Source of the DNA: Variovorax sp. N23
GTDB taxonomy: Bacteria; Pseudomonadota; Gammaproteobacteria; Burkholderiales; Burkholderiaceae_C
NCBI RefSeq assembly: GCF_025486315.1
Contig: NZ_JAOOPY010000001.1
Span: 1-64,000, forward strand
DNA length: 64,000 nucleotides
Reading direction: 5' to 3'
Numbering within the stretch: the first letter of the stretch is position 1; every line of letters begins with the position of its first letter. A program made the translations under genes and the position numbers. The notes beneath the pieces were generated by a model, which did no database searches, was not told the DNA's origin, and saw nothing but the letters and a program-made list of their open reading frames with translations. Positions 1-7,877 of this stretch are shown here, piece after piece.

Positions 1-1173
1 CCGCGCACCGAGGTGATCATCGCCAACCCGGCGGGCATCCAGGTCGATGGCGGCGGCTTCATCAACGTGAACCGTGCGACGCTGACCACCGGCACGCCGC
101 AGTTCAACGCCCAGGGCGGGCTCGACAGCTTCGTCGTGCGGGGTGGCACTGTCAGCATCGATGGCGCCGGGCTGGACGCGAGCAAGACCGACTACGCGGC
201 CATCCTCGCGCGGGCGGTGCAGGTCAATGCGGGCATCTGGGCCAACGAGCTGAAGGTGGTGACCGGAGCGAACCAGGTCAGCGCCGACAGCAGCCAGGCG
301 AGCCCGACGGCAGGCAACGGCGCGGCACCGAGCTTCGCACTCGACGTGGCGGCGCTCGGCGGCATGTACGCCGGGAAGATCACGCTGGTGGGCACCGAGG
401 CCGGGGTGGGTGTGCGCAACGCCGGGCACATCGGCGCAGGGGCCGGTGGGCTCGTCGTGACGGCGGCGGGGCGGCTGGAGAACACCGGCACGCTCGAAGG
501 TGCGAAGGTCGAGCTGCGCAGTGCGAGCGACATCGACAACCGGGGCGGGACGATCCGGCAGGCGGGCACGCGGGAGATCAGCGTCACGGCGCCGGTGCTG
601 AGCAACACGAATGGCGGGGTCATCGGCGCCGAACCCGTGGCGGCCACGGATGCGGCATCGGGCACACCGAGCACCGGCACTGGTGCAACGGGCACTGGGA
701 CCACGCCGACGACCAGCACCACGGCAGGCACGACGACCACGGCGGGCATCACCGAAGCAACCCCACTGCAGCCGGCGGCAGCCACCGGCTCGGGTGCGAT
801 CGCGGCGACCGGCAGCGTGCTCAACGACGGTGGCCACATCTACGCAGGCGGCGAGATCGCGCTGAACACGCCGCGCATCGACAACACCGGCGGCTCATTG
901 AGCGTGGGCACGATGGCCGTCACAGGCGATCGCTTCAGCAACGCGGGCGGCACGCTGAACGTGGGCCACGACTTCAGCGCGAATGTGGGGAAGCGCCGTG
1001 AGTGCAGGCGGCGTGGTCATCACGAACGATGCCGGCCAGATTGCAGCGACTGGCAAAAGCGGGGCAGAAGCTACCGCAGCCCTGAACCGGGACACGGTCA
1101 ATGCTCAAAACTCGGTGCAACGGCAGGACGTGGAGGCGATGCAGAAGGAGGCGCAAGCGCAACAGACCATTAA
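1..1173 (+). pseudogene. TpsA/FHA-like two-partner-secretion exoprotein, 5' partial and frame-broken
   Basis: The reading frame is open from base 1, so the gene begins left of the window. The first residues (TEVIIANPAGI, then VDGGGFINVNR) are the conserved core of the haemagglutination-activity (TPS secretion) domain that a TpsB/FhaC-type outer-membrane pore recognises. Beta-helix-type repeats follow (LENTGTLEG, IDNRGGTI, SVLNDGGHIYAGG, TLNVGHDFSANVG), interrupted by a Thr/Gly/Ala-rich spacer around bases 640-760. FHA-like sequence stops near base 990. The same frame then runs as Arg-rich nonsense to a stop at 1171-1173, while sensible FHA C-terminal sequence resumes in the +2 frame at about 990. 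An intact member of this family would be thousands of residues long, so a large internal part is missing. I call it broken; an assembly collapse of a repetitive gene is an alternative. Confidence 0.75.
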
Positions 1174-2017
1174 GAATGCAGCGTTCAAGCAGGTCACCGT
1201 CTACACGGATGACGCCTACAAGACCATGTTCAAGAAAGAGGCGAAGTTCTATCGCGTGACCTGCGGCGCAACACAACAGGAGTGCATGAATGATGCATCT
1301 CTGGTGAAGATGGAGGAGATCGATCCAGAGACGGCCAAGCGCGATGGAAAGATCCTCGCGGTCAACGGCATCTTCAATACGCAGGAACGGGCAGGGCAGT
1401 TGGCATACCAAAATGCATCGCTTGACGGCGATAAAAACAAGCCGAGCGACATTACGCTGATGCACATTGCGCCGGCTGAGACGACCTTGGGAGAATTGAT
1501 GGTCGCGACCTACGAGCAGAAGATGGCGTCGACTTTCGGCTATACCAATGCAGACCAAACGTACGCCGAGGCACTGCAGGGACGCGGTGCGGAAGCCACT
1601 GTATCGATGGGACACAGTCGGGGAACCATCGTGCAGACCAATGCGTTCAATATTGCGGCAGAGAACGGGTATACGAACCCCGGCCTTGTGGTCGAGGGCG
1701 TTGGCATGGCCGTTCCTGCATCCACATATATAGCCAGCGCAACGAAGGTGCTGGGAAAAGATGGGAATGCCTCAAACATTACGGCCACCTACATGACCAA
1801 CGATCCCGTGTCGGTAATCGCAGCAGGCAATCCGGGCGATGCGATGGGTGCGATCTTCGAGTTTTACAACGTGATGAAGACAAGCAATAGCGCTCACAGT
1901 TGTTATGGCACTGGCGCGGCAGGTTGCGCCACCATTGCGAACCCCGTGCCTGGGGGGCCCCTGCCGACGAATCAGCACATGAACAATGTGCAGGTCATCC
2001 GAGGTGCGAGCCAATGA
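983..2017 (+). CDS. C-terminal (CT) module of a TpsA/CdiA-like protein with a serine-hydrolase motif; candidate toxin
   Basis: This frame encodes 344 residues from an ATG at 983, although that ATG may not be a real start: the frame is probably the 3' end of the broken exoprotein gene. Residues 5-60 resemble the FHA pre-C-terminal segment (VVITNDAGQIA, LNRDT). Residues 70-344 form a different domain with an NGIFNT segment (128-133), a nucleophile-elbow GHSRG (210-214, Ser212), an Asp in NDPV (D274) and candidate His residues (H305 in SAHSC, H332), an arrangement like an alpha/beta-hydrolase triad. Base composition is clearly less GC-rich than in the flanking genes. The stop overlaps the start of the first lipoprotein gene (ATGA). 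By analogy with contact-dependent-inhibition proteins I infer a lipase/esterase-type toxin, but the activity is not shown by sequence alone. Confidence 0.6.
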   Translation: MWGSAVSAGGVVITNDAGQIAATGKSGAEATAALNRDTVNAQNSVQRQDVEAMQKEAQAQQTIKNAAFKQVTVYTDDAYKTMFKKEAKFYRVTCGATQQECMNDASLVKMEEIDPETAKRDGKILAVNGIFNTQERAGQLAYQNASLDGDKNKPSDITLMHIAPAETTLGELMVATYEQKMASTFGYTNADQTYAEALQGRGAEATVSMGHSRGTIVQTNAFNIAAENGYTNPGLVVEGVGMAVPASTYIASATKVLGKDGNASNITATYMTNDPVSVIAAGNPGDAMGAIFEFYNVMKTSNSAHSCYGTGAAGCATIANPVPGGPLPTNQHMNNVQVIRGASQ

Positions 2018-2859
2018 TGTTGAGAACAATTTTCTTCGGGTGTTCCGCCGCGTTATTTTCTGCTTTCCTTGGCGGATGCTACGGCGCCCTCGCGCCTGAC
2101 AACCGCCTTTACCCTAGTGGAATTCCGCCTCACCAGCAAACTGGAGTGGTCACGTTAGGCCCGACCTATAGCTTCAGATTTGTCGAAAAATGGCGGATCA
2201 GTCACGCATGGGTTCAAGGAGTAAATATTCTTCCATGCCGCTATCGCGGGAATGTATTTGGACGGCTTCCGGGCTTTTCCAGCCTTGCCAGCGAGGCACA
2301 AGGGCCAATGTTTGAACATGGCGGAGGGGTCTACTCGGCAACTACGTTTGAGAAAACCGGCGACCAGATTGTGTTTTTCGAACTGAGTTATCAGCTCCTT
2401 GGCGAGCGGACATTGGACAGAAAATTCGAAGGCAAGTACACGCCGTTCTGCTCGCAGCCCTTCTCTTCGCCGAACGGCATGGCCCTTTGGATTGTCAAGC
2501 CCGACGCCGCCAAGGGTACGGATATGTGGGTCGACGGCGCTGTTCCGACCGTGATCAACGGTCGCACATGGCTTGTCAAGAAAGTCCCATCCGTAGATAT
2601 GGGGCCCGCAAGCGATCGCGCTAGCCCCATGGAATACTGGACGCTCAAGATTCCAAACTCGCCCTACTGGTTACATATGCGGTTTTCTGGGAGTCGTAGA
2701 TCGATCGAGGAGTATCCGACCGAGCACACTCACCTGCTTGCGCTGTTTCATCAACTGATCGAATCGGTGAAGCTCGAGCCGATTACGCCCGTCGATCCTT
2801 CTTCGATGCCTCCATTCATTCTCTCCACGCCGCAACCAAAGCAAGAAGCAAAGAAATGA
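2014..2859 (+). CDS. Predicted lipoprotein, candidate immunity protein (281 aa)
   Basis: The ATG at 2014 overlaps the stop of the toxin-like module by four bases (ATGA), which argues for this start over upstream in-frame codons and implies translational coupling. The N-terminus is a short hydrophobic signal ending in a lipobox, LGGC (19-22), so mature protein should begin at Cys22 and be anchored in the envelope. The rest is a single globular domain with many aromatic residues, and I do not recognise a family. Immunity proteins for periplasm-acting lipases are often lipoproteins, and position directly after a hydrolase-like CT module fits that role; this is inference. GC is low compared with the chromosome around it. 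Confidence 0.6.
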   Translation: MMLRTIFFGCSAALFSAFLGGCYGALAPDNRLYPSGIPPHQQTGVVTLGPTYSFRFVEKWRISHAWVQGVNILPCRYRGNVFGRLPGFSSLASEAQGPMFEHGGGVYSATTFEKTGDQIVFFELSYQLLGERTLDRKFEGKYTPFCSQPFSSPNGMALWIVKPDAAKGTDMWVDGAVPTVINGRTWLVKKVPSVDMGPASDRASPMEYWTLKIPNSPYWLHMRFSGSRRSIEEYPTEHTHLLALFHQLIESVKLEPITPVDPSSMPPFILSTPQPKQEAKK

Positions 2860-3122
2860 CCTCCATGCGCAGGTTTACTGCAAGCGTCGGATCCCTGGTC
2901 CTCACTGCCTGCGCGTCGACGCCGTCCGGCAGCTATGTCGTCACTGCAGTCGATCCGAGTGGTGCTCCTGTGGCCGGCGGCATGCAGATGACTGCAGTCG
3001 GCAGCGGCGTCTACACCGTGCGCAATGCCGTGTGTTCGCGACATCGACAAGCCGTCGTGACCATCAGGTCGCAGACCACGGGTAAGGAACTCGAGGGCGA
3101 GAGCCCCTACCACTGCAAATGA
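2856..3122 (+). CDS. Small predicted lipoprotein (88 aa)
   Basis: It starts at 2856 inside the stop of the preceding lipoprotein gene (ATGA overlap) and ends in another ATGA overlap with the next gene. The N-terminus has Arg-Arg, a hydrophobic stretch and a lipobox LTAC (Cys19). After cleavage only about 70 residues remain, with a short beta-rich pattern (YVVTAVDPSG, GVYTVRNAVC) and three further cysteines. No family is recognised with certainty. Coupling to both neighbours suggests it belongs to the same immunity or accessory unit as genes 2014-2859 and 3119-3628. Confidence 0.55.
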   Translation: MTSMRRFTASVGSLVLTACASTPSGSYVVTAVDPSGAPVAGGMQMTAVGSGVYTVRNAVCSRHRQAVVTIRSQTTGKELEGESPYHCK

Positions 3123-3628
3123 TGCCGGTCGCTCTGACATCCCGCCAGGCCCTTCTTCTTGCTGGCGCCGTCCTTTGCTCGGGCTGTACAACGCCTGCAC
3201 CGACCTATCGCTACGAGGGCGGCGCCGGCGATCCCAAAGTCTCGTTCGCCTCGGACTTCGAACTGCACACCCACTTCTCCGTCAACGTCAACGACGCGGG
3301 AAGAAATTCATGCGCCGATTTCGATCGCGTCGGCTATCTGCTCAAGAAGGACTCGGCTTTTCTGTATGACAAGGCGAACACGAACATCTCGATCCAGGTC
3401 CCGGCAGGCAAGCCGGTTGCAGTGATGGCACTTCACACCTACAGCGATCCAGCGTACGGAGCGAACTGTGGTCCGTTGAGTCGAGTGTTCACGCCGGCTC
3501 GTGACACGGACTATGTCGTCAAACTGAACGTTGCAGGCAAGGTGTGCTTTCTCACCGTTGCTTCGGTCGACGCCGGTGGGCAGCAAGCCCCTGTCCGCTC
3601 AACTCCCGCGCCGAAATGCGAGCGGTAG
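3119..3628 (+). CDS. Predicted lipoprotein (169 aa), last gene of the lipoprotein trio
   Basis: The ATG at 3119 overlaps the stop of the preceding gene by four bases. The N-terminus (MMPVALTSRQALLLAG) is a signal peptide ending in a lipobox-like CSGC, Cys23; Cys rather than Leu at -3 is slightly unusual. The mature part has a compact beta-rich pattern and several cysteines (SCADFDRVGY, NCGPLSRVF, KVCFLTV). No motif identifies an enzyme. It could be a second immunity lipoprotein or a duplicated and diverged copy of one. Downstream sequence reverts to FHA remnants with no further gene in this set. Confidence 0.55.
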   Translation: MMPVALTSRQALLLAGAVLCSGCTTPAPTYRYEGGAGDPKVSFASDFELHTHFSVNVNDAGRNSCADFDRVGYLLKKDSAFLYDKANTNISIQVPAGKPVAVMALHTYSDPAYGANCGPLSRVFTPARDTDYVVKLNVAGKVCFLTVASVDAGGQQAPVRSTPAPKCER

Positions 3629-3689
3629 CCGCTCGTCATGAAGGCGCTGACCCGCAACGTCCTCGGTTCGAGACTCAGACGCTGCTCGT

Positions 3690-4746
3690 CCCACCGCGTC
3701 AACGCCGACATCGGCGGCAAACTCCACATCGAAAGCCTGCAAGACCGCGCCAAGTCCGACAGCAAGCAACAGAGCGCGGGCGGCTCGCTGAGCGTGGGAG
3801 CGGGTGTGTAGAGCGCCAGCGTGAACATGAGCAGCGCCAAGGCCCGGGCAGACTATGCGAGCGTCACCGAGCAGTCGGGTATCCGGGCCGGCGACGGCGG
3901 CTTCGATGTGAACGTCAAGGGCAGCACCGACCTCAGGGGCGGGGTCATCAGCAGCACCCAAGCGGCGATCGACCAAGGCAGCAACAGCTTCCAGACGGCA
4001 AGCCTGACCACCAGCGACATCGCGAACCGCGACAGCCACAAGGCCAGCGGTGCGACCCTGGGCGTGGGCCTCTCGGGCGGCAGCGACAAGAACGGCAACG
4101 CCTTGCCGACCCGCACCGGGGGCAGCGCGGGCGCCGGCAAGGCATCGGGCAACCAGGCGAGCGTGACCCGGTCGGGCATCAGCGGCGTCGCCGGTGACGA
4201 GACGGTACGCACCGGCGCCGACAGCACCCATGCGCTCGCGAAGACCTGGAACACCGACACTCTGGTCAAGGATGTGCACGCGCAGGCGCAGATCACGCAG
4301 GGGTTCGGATCGAAGGCCAGCAAGGCCGTTGGGGACTATGCCGTCAGCAAGGCGGCGCAGCATGCATTGCAGTCGTCGTCTTTGCGCGAAAGTACTTGGG
4401 CCGAGTGCTTCCCGGATGAGTTGCGGCGCTGCGCGCTCCGGCGCAAGCCGTGGGCCGATACCGGCAGCAACCGCATGAAGGCGCTGGGCGCGGCGAGCAT
4501 TGCGCTGAAGGCCAAAGGCATCGTCGATGCGGTCATGCAGAGCCCGAGCCAAGCCACGGGTGTGAATCTAGCCATCAGCATCGGCGGCAGAAAGAGCCAG
4601 AGCAACCGCGTGGAGACCAGCGACAGCGCGGGCGGCAGCAGCGTGGCCGCCGGCGGAAAGGTGACCATTGCAGCCCGTGACAGCGCGCGGTCATCGACCA
4701 CGTGGAACACAACGCCGAGGCGACGTGAATGCGATGGATCTACGGT
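3690..4746 (+). pseudogene. Scrambled FHA/CdiA repeat and pre-toxin remnant with in-frame stop
   Basis: Translation in the +2 frame gives FHA-2-type repeat sequence (VNADIGGKLHIESLQDRAKS) up to a TAG at 3809-3811. It continues after the stop in the same frame (YASVTEQSGIRAGDGGFDV). From about 4150 it becomes pre-C-terminal sequence (TRSGISGVAGDETVRTGADS, DVHAQAQITQGFGSKASKAV), then returns from about 4480 to a repeat-type segment (INLAISIGG-like, KSQSN, AAGGKVTI). Repeats should precede the pre-toxin segment, so the order is scrambled. The frame breaks down by about 4690-4745, next to the 3' end of the VWA gene. I see no promoter or start that would make a protein here. It looks like debris of toxin-cassette exchange or of a longer exoprotein gene. 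Confidence 0.7.
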
Positions 4747-4752
4747 TAGGAG

Positions 4753-5793
4753 CTACAGAATCCGGTTGAACCAGAACAGCGACAGCCCCGCCGACAGGAA
4801 GGCCAACAGCGCGGCGCCGAGCGCGAAGAGCGCGGACACTTCGGTCTCCTTCTTCTCGACCGTCAGGCGCGAGCTCAGCGTGTCGTAGACCTTCTTCAGG
4901 TCGGCCGCGGTGCCGGCGTAGAAATACTCGCCGGCCGTCTTGTTGGCCACGGCCTTGAGCGTCTCTTCGTCGAGCCGCACGCGCATCGACCAGCCCTCGA
5001 AGCCGATGGTCTCGCCATCGACCGTGCCGATGCCCACCGTGTACACCCGCACGCCGCGGTCCGCGGCCACCTTGGCCGCATCCATCGGGTCGACGCCGGT
5101 GGTGCGCTGGCCGTCGGTCAGCATGATGATCGCGGCGGATGTGTACGAGCCGGGCGCCACCGGCGTGAACGCAGGCGCCGGTGCCTTGCCGGCCTGCTCG
5201 ATCGGCACGCCGCGCTGGCGGCTCTGCGGGCCGAAGTTGGAGATGTCGATGCCGGCCTGCGGGAACAGCGTGGCGAGCGACACCACGATCGCGTTGCCGG
5301 TGGCGGTGGCGCGCTGCAGCTGGAAGGCGTCGATGGCGGTGAGCAGGTCGTCGCGGTTGACGGTCGGCAACTGCGCCACCTGCGCGCTGCCGGCGAAGGC
5401 CACGATGCCAACCTTCACGGTGCGCGGCAGGTCCTTGATGAAGGCCTTGGCCGCCTCCTGTGCCGCGACCAGGCGGTTGGGCAGCACGTCGGTGGCCCGC
5501 ATGCTGCCTGACACGTCCATCGCCAGGATGATGGTCTGCTGGTTCGACGGCAGCACCACCACGGCCATCGGCCGCGCGGCGGCGATGAGCATCGCGACCA
5601 TCGCCAGCAGGAAGAGCAGGGGCGGGATGTGCCGCTTCATGCTCTGGCCGGCGCCCATCGCCTCGCGCACGATCGAGAGGCTCGCGTAGCGCAGCGCCAG
5701 CTTCTTCTTGCGCCGCATCAGCCAGACGTACAGCAGCACCAGCAGCGGTACCGCCGCCAGCAGCCAGAGGAATTGGGGCCACAGGAAGTTCAT
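4753..5793 (-). CDS. VWA-domain membrane protein (BatA-like)
   Basis: This 346-residue protein has an N-terminal membrane segment (about 8-25), a second (about 58-75), a von Willebrand factor A domain with an intact metal-ion site (DVSGS, 93-97) and a C-terminal membrane helix (about 322-343). That is the BatA/BatB architecture seen next to MoxR ATPases and DUF58 proteins. These systems are thought to assist metal-dependent maturation of envelope proteins or stress tolerance. It is the last gene of the minus-strand set MoxR (6810-7823), DUF58 (5825-6829), VWA. A GGGAG ribosome-binding site lies just before the ATG at 5793. A 31-base gap separates it from the DUF58 gene, with no DUF4381-type gene between. 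Confidence 0.9.
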   Translation of the reverse strand: MNFLWPQFLWLLAAVPLLVLLYVWLMRRKKKLALRYASLSIVREAMGAGQSMKRHIPPLLFLLAMVAMLIAAARPMAVVVLPSNQQTIILAMDVSGSMRATDVLPNRLVAAQEAAKAFIKDLPRTVKVGIVAFAGSAQVAQLPTVNRDDLLTAIDAFQLQRATATGNAIVVSLATLFPQAGIDISNFGPQSRQRGVPIEQAGKAPAPAFTPVAPGSYTSAAIIMLTDGQRTTGVDPMDAAKVAADRGVRVYTVGIGTVDGETIGFEGWSMRVRLDEETLKAVANKTAGEYFYAGTAADLKKVYDTLSSRLTVEKKETEVSALFALGAALLAFLSAGLSLFWFNRIL

Positions 5794-5824
5794 GGGGCGC
5801 TCCCGGGTTGTTGGGTCGCGAAGG

Positions 5825-6829
5825 TCATGCGACCACCGCCTTGCCGGGCTGACGTTGTGCGCCGCCGGTACGGACCCGGCGCTTGCGCAGGTCGGCGAAG
5901 CGCAGGATGGCCGCGGCCAGGTCGTCGTCGGTGGAGAGTTCGAGCGTGTCGACCCCGGCCTTGGACAGCGTGGCGCGCAACGCGGCCTCGCGTTCGGCGG
6001 CGATGCGCGCGAAGCGTTTTCGGAAGCCGGCGTCGTGCGTGTCGACCCACAGCTGCTCGCCGGTCTCGGCGTCGCGCAGCGGCACCAGGCCGAGGTCGGG
6101 CAGTTCGATTTCGAGCGGGTCGAACAGCCGCACCGCGACCACCTCGTGGCGCTGCGTGAGCTGCGCCAGCGGCTTTTCCCAACCCGGCTCGGTGAGGAAG
6201 TCGGAGACCACGAAGACCGTCGAGCGCCGCGGCATCAGCACCGCTGCGGACTTCAACAGATCGGACAGCCGGGTCATGCCCTGCGTGGGCTTGCCTTCGA
6301 CGGCGCGTTTGTCCATGGCATGCAGCAGATGCAGCACATGGCGCCGGCCGCTGCGCGGCGGGATCACCGCCTCGAGGTCGTTGCCGTAGACCAGCGCGCC
6401 GACGCGATTGCCGTGCCGCGTGAGCAGTCGCGCCAGCACGCCGACGAAGCCCTGGGAGATCTCGCGCTTGGCCTTCAGGCCGGAGCCGAAGTCCACGGAG
6501 CGGCTCAGGTCGAGCACGAACCAGGCGGCCATCTCGCGGTCTTCGGTGAACACGCGCACATGCGGTGTCTGCAGCCGGGCGGTCACGTTCCAGTCGATGT
6601 GGCGCACGTCGTCGTGGTGCTGGTATTCGCGCAGGTCCGCCAGGTCGAGCCCGGTGCCGCGCATCAGCGTGCGGTAGTCGCCCTGCAGCAGGCCGTCGAG
6701 GCGGCGGATCACGGTCCATTCGAGGCGGCGCAGCACGCGCTCGGCGGCACCCGCGGCCGTCTCGGCCACGGCGACCGCCTGCGCGTCGTTGGCCGCGCGT
6801 GCGCGCCGGCTAGGCCACCAGCTTTTCAT
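5825..6829 (-). CDS. DUF58 domain protein of the MoxR operon
   Basis: This 334-residue soluble protein carries the DUF58 signature around residues 60-110 (DLREYQ..DDVRHIDWNVTAR), followed by a VWA-like fold (FVLDLSRSVDFG). DUF58 proteins pair with MoxR AAA+ ATPases, probably as partners or adaptors in chaperone-like complexes at the membrane. The ATG at 6829 overlaps the 3' end of moxR by 20 bases, supporting co-transcription. The C-terminus is basic and probably disordered. Confidence 0.88.
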   Translation of the reverse strand: MKSWWPSRRARAANDAQAVAVAETAAGAAERVLRRLEWTVIRRLDGLLQGDYRTLMRGTGLDLADLREYQHHDDVRHIDWNVTARLQTPHVRVFTEDREMAAWFVLDLSRSVDFGSGLKAKREISQGFVGVLARLLTRHGNRVGALVYGNDLEAVIPPRSGRRHVLHLLHAMDKRAVEGKPTQGMTRLSDLLKSAAVLMPRRSTVFVVSDFLTEPGWEKPLAQLTQRHEVVAVRLFDPLEIELPDLGLVPLRDAETGEQLWVDTHDAGFRKRFARIAAEREAALRATLSKAGVDTLELSTDDDLAAAILRFADLRKRRVRTGGAQRQPGKAVVA

Positions 6830-7823
6830 GTTCCAGCGGCTTGGGAGGGGCAGGGATGGCGCGCATGATCTTCTCGATCAGCCCGTCGGCCGTCAGGCCC
6901 TCGGACAGGCCCTCGTACGACAGCGTCACGCGGTGGCGCAGCACGTCGGGCACCAGCGCCGTCATGTCTTCGGGCAGGGCGTAGCTGCGGCCGCGCAGCA
7001 AGGCCAGCGCGCGGGCACCTTCGGTGAGGTTGATGCTGGCGCGCGGGCTGGCGCCGAAGGTGATGAAGCGGCGCATGTCCTTCAGGCCGTGCTTCTCGGG
7101 CGTGCGCGTGGCCGACACCAGCTTCACCGCGTACTGGATGAGCGAGGGGTCGACGTACACGCGGCGCGTCTCGGCCTGCAGCGCGGCCAGCTGCTCGGTG
7201 GTGGCCACCTTCGCGGGCTGCACCGGTGGGCCGATCACGCGCTGGACGATGACGAATTCCTCTTCATCGGTCGGGTAGTCGACCAGCACCTTCATCATGA
7301 AGCGGTCGACCTGCGCCTCGGGCAGCGGGTAGGTGCCTTCGGTCTCGATCGGGTTTTGCGTCGCCATCACCAGGAAGGGGCGCGGCACCTTGTGCGTTTC
7401 GCCGGCGATGGTCACCTGGCGTTCCTGCATCACCTCGAGCAGCGCGCTCTGGACCTTGGCCGGCGCGCGGTTGATTTCGTCGGCCAGCAGCAGGTTGGCG
7501 AACACGGGGCCGAGCGCGGTGGAGAAGTCGCCCGTCTTCTGGTTGTAGATGCGCGTGCCCACCAGGTCGGCCGGCACCAGGTCGGGCGTGAACTGGATGC
7601 GCTTGAACTGGCCGCTCACGGTGTCGGCCAGCGTCTTGATGGTGAGCGTCTTCGCCAGGCCCGGCACGCCTTCGACCAGCAGGTGGCCGCCGGCCAGCAT
7701 GGCGACCATCACGCGTTCGAGGAAGCGGTCCTGGCCGACCACGACGCGCTTCACCTCGTAGAGGATCTGCTCCATCAGTTCGGCGGTGGCGGGCGGATGC
7801 GAGGGGGGTGTCTCGAGGCTCAT
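6810..7823 (-). CDS. MoxR-family AAA+ ATPase
   Basis: The protein has 337 residues, typical for MoxR. Walker A is VEGVPGLAKT (about 51-60), Walker B lies in LLADEINRAP, and sensor and arginine-finger sequences follow (MATQNPIETEGTYPLPEAQ..RF). MoxR ATPases act as chaperones, often with VWA partners, and the two downstream genes (DUF58, VWA) match that arrangement. The ATG at 7823 is 54 bases from the end of the HtrA-like protease gene upstream, so all four genes may share one transcript. Confidence 0.92.
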   Translation of the reverse strand: MSLETPPSHPPATAELMEQILYEVKRVVVGQDRFLERVMVAMLAGGHLLVEGVPGLAKTLTIKTLADTVSGQFKRIQFTPDLVPADLVGTRIYNQKTGDFSTALGPVFANLLLADEINRAPAKVQSALLEVMQERQVTIAGETHKVPRPFLVMATQNPIETEGTYPLPEAQVDRFMMKVLVDYPTDEEEFVIVQRVIGPPVQPAKVATTEQLAALQAETRRVYVDPSLIQYAVKLVSATRTPEKHGLKDMRRFITFGASPRASINLTEGARALALLRGRSYALPEDMTALVPDVLRHRVTLSYEGLSEGLTADGLIEKIMRAIPAPPKPLEHEKLVA

Positions 7824-7877
7824 GCGCGTGCTTTCGTGAAGAAGGATGAAAGACGGGGAAGGCGGCGGGCGAGGCGT

